64,000 nucleotides of DNA. Source: Trametes villosa. Its lineage: Eukaryota; Basidiomycota; Agaricomycetes; Polyporales; Polyporaceae. The DNA is taken from positions 1,736,001 through 1,800,000 of the forward strand of contig PUDQ02000033.1 in NCBI GenBank assembly GCA_002964805.2, in the 5' to 3' direction. The position numbers and the translations under genes were made by a program. Each line of letters begins with the position of its first letter. Position 1 is the first letter of the stretch. The notes beneath the pieces were generated by a model. That model was given only the letters and a program-made list of their open reading frames with translations. It ran no database searches and was not told where the DNA came from. Positions 28,675 through 40,134 of this stretch are shown here, piece after piece.

Positions 28675-30207
28675 GAGAGAGAGGATAACGAGCGAAGGAA
28701 AGAAAGGAAAGACAAGAGAAGAATCAGAGAGTCGAGAGGTGAGAGATTATCGAGTACAGGATGGGGGGACGACGCTCAGGACCAGCAAGAAGCTGGATAC
28801 CGACTGGCCGTTGAGCTCGACGATGCCAGTGTGCTGGAGTATGTCGCTCTGATTCTCCTTCCGAGTCCACAAACGCCTCGTGTTATTTGCCGCTGTTTGC
28901 ACTGTGGCGGTCTCGCCCATTGTCTCCCAGTAAGGCAGTGTAGGCGCTCGTGCTACTACTCCTCCGACTCCATAGTCTGATGCATACAGTCTGAGTACTG
29001 CTGCAGGCTGCGTTGCCCACCGCGGACGTGCGGCGTATATATATGCGCGCGCGGCCGAGGAGCGTCGTCGCTATACCTCGCCGGTGCAGCGTTGCCGCGA
29101 GACGCAGCAAGACGATGACCTCAGTTGTAATCAGCACGGATCACGCTGTGCTGCTAACGCGTCCACGGCCTGCCGTCTTTCTCATCGTCTGCAGGCGAGT
29201 TTCCTCACATCAGCGTTCAGATACCGCCAGAACGTCGGCTGGGGCACGGTATTGCGCCGGCTGTGCGTCGATGTGGGCATGGTTTGCGGCTCGCCCGCGA
29301 AGGAGGAAATGCATCTGTCATTGTCGACGCGGGCGGCATGCAGCGTGCCTCGCCGGAATGACGCCCGGCAGTAACGTTCGGTGGGAGCGCTGGAGGGCGT
29401 CGGCGGGGGTAGGCACACACGAGACGTGATTTACGATACGCGCATTGACAGCTATTCGTCATCCTGCGGGTGCTTCGCTGGACGACGGGATGATGGGTGG
29501 TGTGCGGCGTTGTCGCTAAAGTGCTAAATACTGCGGCTGCGGTCGAGGGTGGTACGCTGGCTGAGAGGGAGGCCAGCGAGCTCGAGCGTACGTCCGGGTG
29601 TAGTCAGGGAAAGGCCATGAAGCTCAAGGTTTCCGGCCGGGCCTGCGCTGGACGCTGTCGGGGAAGGAAGGACGGCAGGGTAGGAGCCGAGGAGCGGAGT
29701 GCAAAGTCAGTGCCGCGGAGTGGGTCGGGGAAGCTCAGGGGGAGGCTAATGGTTACGTACATGGGAAAGGCTAAGGGAAGGGGCGTGAGAGGGAGGGAAT
29801 TGAAGCGAGGTGGGGAAAGATAAAGGCCCGAGGGTGGCCACGCTGCCTTTCAATTCTCCCTCCCCGCCACCGCCTCCGCTTTGAGTCGGAGACGCCCTCT
29901 CGCCCCGAGCTCAGCGAGTCGGCCGCAACATCACGCCCCGCGTCGCGGTATGTTTTCCGCTCTCCTCGTCCTCGTCGTCCGCCATGGCACTCACTTCCCC
30001 CAGCCCAGCGCCGCTCCTCCTGCGCGAGGCTCTTCACCTCGCTAACCCCCCGGCCCCCTTCCGTGAGGCTTCTCGACACGTGTGTCTCCCAAGGGCCAAC
30101 AGTGCCAAAGCCCGCGCCCGCTTCCCAGCCTCCTGCCTCCCCCGCCCGCTATATCAGTGCCCTCTTATCCCCCTTCCGCCTCCCACCCCTCCCCTCCTTT
30201 CGCCGCG
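28675..30207. other. Divergent intergenic region, DYRK kinase to Zn2Cys6 gene
   Basis: 1.5 kb with two promoters firing outwards. No open frame shows coding character or a known family. The end next to 30208 (about 30121-30207) is strongly pyrimidine-rich with a TATATC near 30150, which fits a core promoter and CT-rich leader for the regulator gene. Confidence 0.5.
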
Positions 30208-31212
30208 ATGGGTGATACCAACTCCGAGCCCGACGCCCAGCACCAACAGCAGCAGCAGCAGCCCTCCCCGCCCCCCTCCGACTCCGTCCAGCCCCAGATG
30301 ACCATGCACCCCATCACGTACTCGGCCTCCATGCCGATGCACATGTACCCCTTCCCCCCTGGCTTGGCCCCCGCCCAGCCTACCCGCACGAAGCGCCGCC
30401 AGGTCAAGAACGCCTGCACCAACTGCCAGAAGGCGTGCAAGAAGTGCGACGACGCCCGTCCGTGCCTCCGCTGCGTGCGCTACGGCATCGCGGAGGAGTG
30501 CATCGACTCCCAGCGCAAGGAGCGCCAGAAGGGGATCAAGCGAGGGCCTTACAAGAAGCGCGATGGAAAAAGTGAGTAGCGTTCTTTCGTCCGTCCACGT
30601 CCTTGCCCTTTCTCTGGTGCGTGGGGATGGCGCGTTTCCTCGATGCTAACCCGCCTCGCAGCCGCCAACGTCGACCAGCAGCAGGTCGACGTTGCTGTGC
30701 AACAAGGCATGGCCATCCCGCCGGCCGTCGCCGCTCACGTCGCGAGCCCGACGCCCCCCATGTCCTACGTTGCACCGGTTTCCTACCCCCAGGGGATCTA
30801 CCCCCAGTACTCCGTCCCCGCCGCTGCCAAACCCGGGGAGACGCCCGTCTACTACCCTCAGCCGTTCTTCTACGCGCCCATCCCGGCGCCCCACCCTCCC
30901 CCCACAGGCCAGGACGGCGAGCCCGTCGGCTACGCGCCCCACCCCCAGTTCTACCCGACCTTCATCTACCCGCCGCCGCAGGCCTATGCGGCGGGCCCAT
31001 ACATGATGGCGCCCCACCCCCCGCGCCCGGACCAGCAGGTCCAGATGGCACCTCCCCACCACTACGCCCCGTACCCCCAGCCCTACCCGAAGCCGCCCTC
31101 CCGCGGCCCGGGCGCTGAGGTCGGCCCCCCGCAGATGATCGACCCGCGCCGCGACGGGCGCGTCGAGCACCCCCGCATGACCGAGGCGCTCGCGGGCGCC
31201 CAGGCCAAGTAG
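30208..31212 (+). CDS. Zn2Cys6 transcription regulator, short form
   Basis: Two exons, 30208-30571 and 30662-31212, with a phase-1 intron. The N-terminus has a poly-Gln run (about 30244-30264). The zinc cluster reads NACTNCQKACKKCDDARPCL, then RCVRYGIAEEC: six cysteines in CxxCx6Cx6CxxCx8C spacing. It is followed by a very basic block (RKERQKGIKRGPYKKRDGK). The rest, about 180 residues, is Pro/Tyr-rich with no middle-homology domain, so this is a small protein (about 304 residues) that is mostly DNA-binding domain plus a flexible tail. The zinc cluster with this basic block recurs in fungal regulators, but I cannot assign a target pathway. Confidence 0.88.
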
Positions 31213-34200
31213 AGTGAGTGAGGCGGCCCGCGCGAGGGTCCTCGGACGCAGGTGCGCGCGGTTCGGGCTGAATATACGAACGATATCTTTGTGGTGGTCT
31301 ACGTCATCTATGCCTCTCTCCTCCCATATGCTCTCCTTTACTCACTCGTCTCGCGACTTCTTGCTCTGTTCTGTTCTGTCGGTATCGTCGGATTCGTGCC
31401 TGTACAATACTCTCCTGTCGTCTGTCTGCTTGCGTTGTGTAAAGTCGTTTCGAGTCCCCTGTGAATGTGTATTCCGTCGGTGTCCCTCTAATTATATCGC
31501 CTGCCCTCGAGATTGTGAGATAATAAATATATTCGGTGATGTATATGTACATTCTCGTCATAGCGTGACAGATCGAGCACGGCGCGAACTACGTGAGGCA
31601 CACCCGAACACGCCCGTCACACGATCGCGCCGCTGACGCTCGCCACGATCGTTGTGGACCCCCGTTGGGCCAGCAGCAGCAGCGGCGCACGTCCCGATCG
31701 CGACGCGCGCGAAGCCGTCGCCAGAGCCCCGGGGCCAAGCGAGAGAGGACCGGGGGGCCGGGACGACAGACTCAGCGGCGGGGCGGAGTGCGGCGGGGAC
31801 GCGGAGGACGTTCGCTGTGTTGCGGGCCAGCGCCGCGCAAATCGACGCTCCGCGCGCGCGCTGGAGGGCTGGGAATGCCGGATGGGGGGACGGAGGGATG
31901 ACCATCACTGGGCTGGCGGCGAGAGCACATCGATTGAGGCAGCAGCGGGGCGAGGCGCCGCGGGGGCGTAGGAGCCTGGCGACTGGACGTGACGGTGCGC
32001 GAGGCGACGCGGAGGGGCCGCTGGAAGTGCTGTTGGACGTGCTGTGCAGCTGGGCTCCCGCGCTCTCGCCAGCCGCGACGGGCGACGGCGGCTCGCGTCG
32101 GACGGCGGGCGCACGCGGAGACGCGTCGAACGCTAGGCCCGTGCCCCCGGACTGTGGACGATTGGACACGACACCCTGCTTTGCCCTGCTTGCTCGCTTG
32201 CGTTCCTGCTGCTCTTCGGATATGCACGATGCGCGCGATGGCTCGAGCTTCGTGCTGCGTGCTGCGTGGGCCCCAGGCTCTGGCTTCGGCGGGCTGCTGC
32301 TGCGAGAGGGTGCCGGGCGTGCGTGCGACGATCGTGACCAGCGGCGCGCCGCATGCCAGCCTTCCGTGCGTTCTCAGCGGCCCTGCCAGGGCCCATGACT
32401 CGATCTTCGCGGCGCCCCTCCCGGGCAGGTGGCAGCTGGGCGTCGTGCGCGGAGCCTCGCTCCCGGGCGCGAGCGAGCGAGGAGCTAAAGTGACGCGAGG
32501 AAGGCAGGGTGCGCTGGATCCGGGCGCGGCGTGCCGACAGGCTCGAGCGCACGGCGGTGCGTGCGTTTCCCGTTTCCCGTTTCCCTGCGCGGCGTGGCAC
32601 TCACTTCAGGTTCTGGCCTGGCAGATCATGGCGGGGCGCCGCGGATCTCCGCGTCGTGCTCGGCCAGCGTGCCCGGTGAGCGAGCGAAGAAGAGCGGGGC
32701 GCAGGCTTCGCACCGTATCGTCGACCCGGAGGTAGTTTCGTATTTTCGGCGCGGCCAATGACACGCCTCTCGCTGATACCCGGTGCGGTGGCCACGGCCG
32801 AACGAGGCATATGCCCATTCCGGGGAAGAGCAGTTGGCTTATGGCGTCGGGATCGTGCGGGGCGCGGGGCGGGGAGCCATCGATGACGCTGATGAGGCGG
32901 GGGTGGCGACGGGCGACGCGTAGCGGACGCGAGTGGATAGGTGGAGTTGGGTGATCTCCGCCGCGCGCGACTGACTTCATCTCACAGAGCGAGTCGACAA
33001 TAATACCTGGGCACCCGGTGGTCAGCCATCGCTCTCACCTGGGGACTCTGGGCCCCTGCTTCGCGGAAACGCTCACCGGACTATGGGCTTTAGCATGCAG
33101 CTTCTTTGCTATGCCGGTCCCAACTCTCTGCGGTTCTTGCCCTGCCGACGGCCTTCGCGGGATTTGCGCGTTCACATTGGTGTACGCAGCGTGGTCGAGG
33201 GTAGGTTTATCGCACGACGAGGCCGAAGGTCATGACCGGGGGAAGACTGCCACAGATAGAAAGCTCGTTCCATCGAGGGACTGGCCACACTAGCACGAGG
33301 TTCGCGAACCTACGGAAGCAGCCACAATAAGCAGCGCTGTGTGGTGGTCTTAGAGGCTATCAGCGGGCGCAGCTCGTGTAATGCCTAACCACGGTACGTA
33401 CCAGGGAATGTCATGCCGTTGCTCGCACCCAGCTGATACTACGACCAGGACCCTGTGACCTCCCATTCTCCGCTCTCCAGTGTTATGGTAGACTGGGTCG
33501 GAGAAGTCCATATGGCGACGTGCCGTGGCCCCGTGGTGGACGTCGACGTAACGATTGGCAACAACTCGCAGCCGGGACGCCGACGATTCAAGGGGAAGGG
33601 TCGCTTGCGCGTTGAAGCGACAGCGTAATACGCCGTGTTCTCCTGCCTGGCTCTCTCCTCGTGTCCGACAGCAGCCCTATCTGCCAATATACGCACCTTT
33701 CGGGACGAGGAAGGGACCGCTTGGCGCACAGAGAAGGTCGTCGGGACGTGAACGGTGGGAAGATGAACTGACGATGACCAACGACCGAGGCTTCCTGAGG
33801 CAGGTGTCGCCATGCTGTTGCGCAATACCTCGTGTGCGCGAGCCCGATAACGGGGCGGTCGAGGTCGCGGTCGATGCGGCGGAGTGCGAGGATTCAATGT
33901 TGGCGTGGCGGAGCGGACAGCGGGAGTTGGTGCACCCATGTCGTCCTCCTGAGCTTGTGCTGACGCGGACGTTTGATGTAGTGCCTGGGCGGTGGCATTG
34001 AATGTGGAGGAGCCGAGGATGGTTGGACGAGACCAAGGAGCACGGGGCATCGAGCGCCGTCAGACGGTCGAGGTCTCCGCATCGCACTGGTCAGGTGGGC
34101 CGTGGTGGTGGTCCCTGGACGACGCCAGTCTCCAGAGGACGCGCACTCCAGCCCCAGGCGTCGGCCCTCGATCTGTCCCCCGCCCCTCCTGACCCCGCCC

Positions 34201-36107
34201 TCACCGCGAGGCGGCGCCCGCTCGCCGCCATCGCGTACGTCGCGAGCTCCACCGAGGGCTCCAGCCGTCCGCCCGCCCAACGCCCCCGACACGTTTTGGG
34301 GTGCTCGGCTCCGCGGGAGTGCGTCAGCCCACCCGCCGCCGTCCCCAGTCCATTCAAACACAGACGCATAAGAAGGCAGCATGCAGACGGGGGCACGCAC
34401 TGCGCAGAGGCGAGCGCGACCGTGTCCCGTCCGGTGGCGGTCGCTTGCCTTTTGAGGCTAACGGGGCTCGAGAGGGCGGCGGCGCGCCAAACGCATATGT
34501 TGGCGGGTCAGTGGCAAGTGCTAGTACGTGCCCTACCATCACGTATTCTCCACGCCCGTATGACCGCAGTTTGTCGCCCACAGGTCTTCTCGCCGGCGGT
34601 GATCTCGTACGCCCGGTCTTCCGTGATACTGACAGGTGTCAGGGAGTGCAGGGCCCAGCATGAGGACAAGGCGCTCCAGCCTCATGCGTTGCCGCTTGAG
34701 TGAGCGGACGAGGTGATGTGAGAAAGCGTACCTGTTGTTTGCCTCAGAGCCTGGCTGATTCCACCGCTAGTCGAACGACAATCGCCTCCTGCTGACATGT
34801 ACCACACTCCTCCAGTTCCGTGCCATCGATTTCGGGTCGCCTTGCGGTGAGGAACGAGCTACTATCGAGCATGTTGAACTGACAGTAGTGGGGAAGCATA
34901 ATGCGGCCGGAGCCAGCTGCCGGAAGCCGCGCGGCGAGCTTCCTGGACGAACGAGGTATGGGCGGTCTCCCGACGCCTCGAGCATGGATAGCGTTCGAGG
35001 CTTTCAACGCGGTCGTAGTCCAGGAAGAAGACGGTGGTCTCTGCACGCAGTCGAGGGTGCTGGTAGTGAGGTGAGAACGCGGTGGCATACTGAACGCCAC
35101 TCCGTAGGGCGCACGCTCCGAAGGCCCGCTGGATTAGGCAAGTTGTCGCGTGGCGCAGGCATCACCCTCGGCGGGAGTAGTTCGAGACGAATCCCTCCGA
35201 GCTATTTCTGCCGTGCAGTAGGGATCCGATGCTTCTACTCTTGGCGCCCTCCATGGTAGTCCAGGTCGGCCTGCGGTAGCTGTAATTCTGTACTGTCTCT
35301 TCCCCTAGGCCTCCACTCCCAGGACTGGCGGGCCGCGGTATGATCCGTTGGACAATCGTTTGAAGCCTTCGAAATATCGGCGATTCTCAGAGGAGCCCGC
35401 GCTGCGTTCGGGTACAGATGGCCTTGTTATATAGACCGCTATGTAAGCTATTCTGACTCGCTCCTTCACATCTGACTGTATTGTATGAACTGCTACTGTC
35501 GTGGTCTCAAGTTCTTATCCTTGCTCGCGACTACCAAGCGCGATTAAACGCAATGCTTAGGCTCTTCCGTAAACCTATACCACCCGCCTCTTGGAGGTTG
35601 AGGACTGGAGCTATCATTCCGATACATCGCCCGATTGTCTCTCGTTTTCTCTGCTAACTTTCGGGATATGCCCGGCTCTTTCGCGATCGAAGTGGAACGG
35701 TTGCGAACGGCGGCCAGCCCACGTCGCGGTATTAGCTTCCGATACGCGATGCAGTGTTCGTACAGAGTGTACTACGACGAAATAAAGCCTGCGGTCGGCC
35801 TAAAATAAGCTCAAAGAGGCATTGAAAGCACTTTGTATGGACTCTCACACAAGCTTAGTGAACGAGCGAGCGCCACGATGTCAAGCGAGGTCAAGAGGCG
35901 CCCGTACATACTTTTATTTGGTCGGCCAAACAAATGACACCGGTGGGGTACCGAGCCAATCAGAAGCGCGGAGATGGGGTGGAAAATGAAATCAGTTCCG
36001 GCGGGCAGCCTCGGTTGCAGCTGACCACGCCGCGCCTGCACCCGTCCTTGCCTCGCTCCCTTCGCTATGTTTGTCGCGCTCGAACCTCACGATCTCCTCC
36101 GACCAGC
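31213..36107. other. Gene-poor 4.9-kb region
   Basis: After the regulator gene's AT-rich 3' flank (to about 31560), the sequence is GC-rich to about 34500, where long overlapping frames open on both strands simply from composition. None gives a recognisable domain or credible exon chain. Around 34750-35050 the minus strand reads a short plausible fragment (EECGTCQQEAIVVRLAVESA), which may be a gene remnant. From 35300 to 36107 I see nothing except the promoter of the next gene. Confidence 0.45.
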
Positions 36108-39100
36108 ATGCTCATGAGCGCAGCCAGTCCGACAGAAGACTCTCGATCATGTAGTCTCCTCAACTCCGTACTTTCCGTCCTTAAGGTGTATCTGGCAAGA
36201 CGTCCCCTCGCCAGGCTTCTCTCCACATTCCTGTGCTCCGTGATCATCGTCACACGCCCGTTCTCTCGCCTCGGAGGACAGTATGCGTTCCTGGTGTTGG
36301 CCTTGAAGGAGCTCGTGTTCGGCGTACAGGAGAACTTATCTCAACAGCTAGAACTTACCGTCCTCAACATCCTCGGCGCGCTCACAGGGATCGGCGTTTC
36401 TACTTTGGCAAAATATATTGCTTCCCTCGCCGGGTATGACACTGTGGGCGCACGAGCAACATGCTTCATCTTCCTGATCCTGATCAGCTTCTTCGGTAAG
36501 CAGCCCAATCCTTGTCTAATCTTACTTCCAGCTGCCTAACGCACAGTAGCTGGGATCATCAAGAGCAGGCTCGTCCGGCTGCAGCTGTCCACGCGTATGG
36601 CGTGCTTCATATCTATCTGGCTGCTCACCAATGACATTGGCCTGCCTGCGGTACGCCTTTCTAACCTATTCAGCACCAACATCGCAGGTCTCATATTCGT
36701 TACTGGTCATAGCACGTTCTTCCAGACTCTGGCAACTTCCTATGGATCACCCTCTCTGCCGCTATTCTGTGCCTCGTCTCGCTACTTGCGATGATGATCG
36801 TCTTCCCAGGATCAACGACCAACTTTGAATCCGAAACCGTTGCGACCTTCGCATTGCTCGAACAGTGTCTCTCGTCGAGTCTTCACCGTGTGGGCGCCCG
36901 CGAGACTAAGATGCCCTATTCGCACTACCGCCAACTTCACAGCCAACTGCTGCAGCGGTCTGTTAAGCTGAACGAGTCCTACTCCCAAGCGGCTTTCGAA
37001 CTGCGGATCGGACGCCTCAGTTGTGAGTCCTCATGTTCCCTCGCAAGTTGTGTCGCGCATATATGAACCCTGAGCACAGTGCAGTCTATCCATCCTTTCA
37101 TAGGCATCGTAGAGCACTTGCGCCGGGAACTTGCGTGGGGTATGGCGCCACTCAAGCCTGTAAATAGCACACCGGGTTCCCCTGGCTCCTTGGGTTCTCC
37201 GGGCTCCCCACGTAGCGGCGCGCCGAGCTTATACGACCATCCCCATCCCATCCAGCACGAGAGCACATTTGTCTCTACGATAGAGCCTCCAGCTCTCACT
37301 CTAGCTCATGCCATCGTGGACGCCATGAAGACTGTTGAACAACTCTTGTTTGTCACCTTCCATCAACGGTCTACAGCCGTCACCGCGCAAGCCGTCCAGT
37401 GGGTGTCTGGATCGCAAAAGGCCGCTGTGCACGCCGCGGAACGGCATCTGAAGACCACGAGGGACCAGATGCGAGAAGTTTTGCGACATGTGTTCGACGA
37501 GGTCGACATGCAGCAGCGCGCGGAGGGAAGACACGCGCATCTACCCAAGGAGATCTTCGATTGCAGTGTCGCGGCTATCGCGTTGCTCCAGGTGACCTTC
37601 GACGGCTGTATCCCGCAAATAAGCCGGCTCACTGATATCCTCTGAGGACACTTAGATGGCACACGAAATGGCACACGCGTTGCAGGTGGCCGAGAAAGTC
37701 GCGACCCGCTACGAGGAGTCGTCCGCCCGTCTATGGTATCCCCACATCTCGCTCCAATGGCTTGGGGTCCCGCCTGGACCCTTTATCAGCGATGACAGCG
37801 GCGACTTGGTGTTCGCGTCCGGGGGCGTGGCCGACGAGGGCATCTCCGACGCCGGGAACGACGAGCGGCTGACCGTCATGGAGGCGCGACAGGGCCTCGC
37901 GGAGCGCGCGTTCTCGTTCACGCTTGTCAAGGGCCGCGCGCTCCCCGCGGGCGGGCTGTCGATGCGCTACAGGACGTACTCGGTCTCGGCGAGCCGGATG
38001 GACCTCGGCGAGCGCGCGCGGCCGTGGACGTGGCGGTACTGGAGCGGGTGCATCGGCATGCTGTGGTCGACGGAGCGCATGCTGCGCGTGCGCGTGTGGC
38101 TGTCGAAGCGGCACCGCGCGATGCAGCACTCGAGCCACTGGCGGCACGGGCTCAAGAACGCGATCGGGGTCGCGGTGCTGACGTTCCCGGCGTTCTTGCC
38201 GGAGGGCTCCGCGGGTGCGTGTGTCGCGCTGTCGGCCTTCTAGCCTGTGGACGGATCACTGAGTGTCTGACAGGTCGGCAGTGGTTCCAGTCCTATCGCG
38301 GGCAGTGGATGACCATCAGGTGGGAAGCCCAGGCCATTACAAATTGCGGTGAACTGACCGTGTTGACAGTTATCTTTGGGTATTGGAAACGAATACCGGT
38401 GCGACTTGGAGAACAGGCTACCTCCGATTGGTGAGCGAGTCGTTCGATATCCTCCCTTCCCGGTGGCTGAACAACGCAACAATGTCAGTTTGGCACATTG
38501 TTGGGCGCAATATATTCCTACGTGGTACGTACATTCTCCCTAGACACGCACCTTCTCGCTCGCGCTGACCGGTAAAACGTGCAGGCTTTCCTGATATGCG
38601 GCACCAATCCTTATGGTCTGGTGGCTCTGGTCACGGTACGTCATCCCTCGTTTTGCTGCAGCCGTGTGGTCGTGGTGGTTTACACTTCCCTGCAGGCGTT
38701 TGACATACCGATTACATGGATCATTCTGAAGACGTCTGTTACGCCACTGGCGGTCCCTGCGTGCGTGCTCATTCACGCAGTCGCCGGGTTGTTGCTCAGC
38801 CCTTCACAGCTCTGTTGCGCTGCCCCCTATACTGCTTGCACCATATGTCCACCCTGATCCGAGCCATACAATCCTTGGTAAGCCCCTGCGCACACGTGTG
38901 AAGCACCGCTCATCGTCGACGCGTAGAACTGGCCGGCATCCGAGCACTCATGATCGCTGCCGGCATCGTCGCAGCCGTCCTCATGAACAGCCTGTTGTTC
39001 CCGCGGCACTGCCGGGTGCGTGCATCCGAGCGATTGCGTCCGCTGCACATCGGTATTGATTATGTATTGCTTTCAGGTGATGTTCTTGTCAGACACAAGC

Positions 39101-39958
39101 CGGACGCTCGGACTGCTTAGCAGCCTTTACCTCACCCTCAGCCAGTACGTGACGCGGAGCTGTCAGCCTTAGGCTCGGTGCTTATTCGCGGCGTGCAGCG
39201 ACATGTTCCGCGTTCATCGCACGCGCATGCACGAAGAGCGGCGGAAGACCCTGAAGCTAGAACTGCAGATCCGTAGCGCGCTGTACCGGCTCTCTGCCCT
39301 CGTGAAAACCATGCACGACGAGCTGAGTCTTTTACCGGTGAGCATTGCCGGCTTATCCTACCCCTCTCGGCGCTGACTGCGGCTATAGAAACCGCTCCGC
39401 CACTATCGCCAAGTCATCACGACGATGCAGAAGCTGCTCGACCTGATGACGGGGCTGCGCAAGATCAGGGAGAACATCCCGCGCAAGGAGACGGTCTCGA
39501 ACGTCTTCAAAGAGCGTCGCGAGTTCGTGCGTCGCCGCCCATTCTTCACGTCCGCCTCGCTCGAGTTTCTGACACTGCCCCTGCCCCTGATCCGCTAGAT
39601 GTCGTGCGTGTGCATCACGCTGTTCGCGTGCCAGCACGCGTTCCACGCGCGCGAGCCGCTGCCCCAGTTCCTGCCGTCCGCGCGGCACGCGTTCGCGCAC
39701 CTGGAGGCGCACGTGCAGGAGTGCATCCACACCGCGCGCGAGGCGGACGCGCGCGCGCTCGGGCTCTCGCTCGTGTACGCGTTCGCGGAGCAGGAGGTGA
39801 TGCAGAACCTCGTCGACACGCTCGAGGAGCTGCTCGAGGTGACGGGGCGCCTATTCGGCACGTCCGCGTGGCTCACGCACGAGTCGCACTTTTCGCGGAC
39901 GAGCACGATGGAGGAGGGCGACCATGGGTGGTATAGCACGTTCAAGTGGGAGGAGTAG
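36108..39958 (+). CDS. BRE4/FUSC-like multi-pass membrane protein (ArAE-type transporter family)
   Basis: ATG 36108 (or 36114) to TAG 39956-39958, with about thirteen exons. The N-terminal half holds several hydrophobic spans (LLSTFLCSVIIVTRP, YAFLVLALKELVFG, ACFISIWLLTNDIGL). A soluble middle part follows with a Gly-Ser-Pro run (about 37165-37225). A second membrane block (about 38150-39100) and a cytosolic tail end in YSTFKWEE. This two-block layout matches fungal proteins annotated as brefeldin A-sensitivity protein BRE4, or a putative ER transporter with 6TM N-terminal plus DUF2421. The in-frame TAG at 39596-39598 is removed by an intron (GTGCGTCGCC...CGCTAG) that joins REF to MSCVC. The substrate is unknown. 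Confidence 0.78.
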
Positions 39959-40134
39959 AGTGGGCGGGGGGCGGGAAAAGGGTTTACTGCATTCGCGAGC
40001 CCATGTTTTCAAGAATGGGCACTGTGCAAGGCCTACGGATTACTTAACGTGGAGGATACACTACTACATGTTGTAAGATATCTTAATAAGACACAAGAAG
40101 ATATGCGTCAAGCAGTTCCCGCTGCTCGGACAGT

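Noticed and set aside
39596..39598. In-frame stop in the BRE4-like gene, suggesting a pseudogene
   Set aside because: It lies in a good intron of about 65 bases (GTGCGTCGCC, branch-like CTGAC, CGCTAG) that restores the frame.
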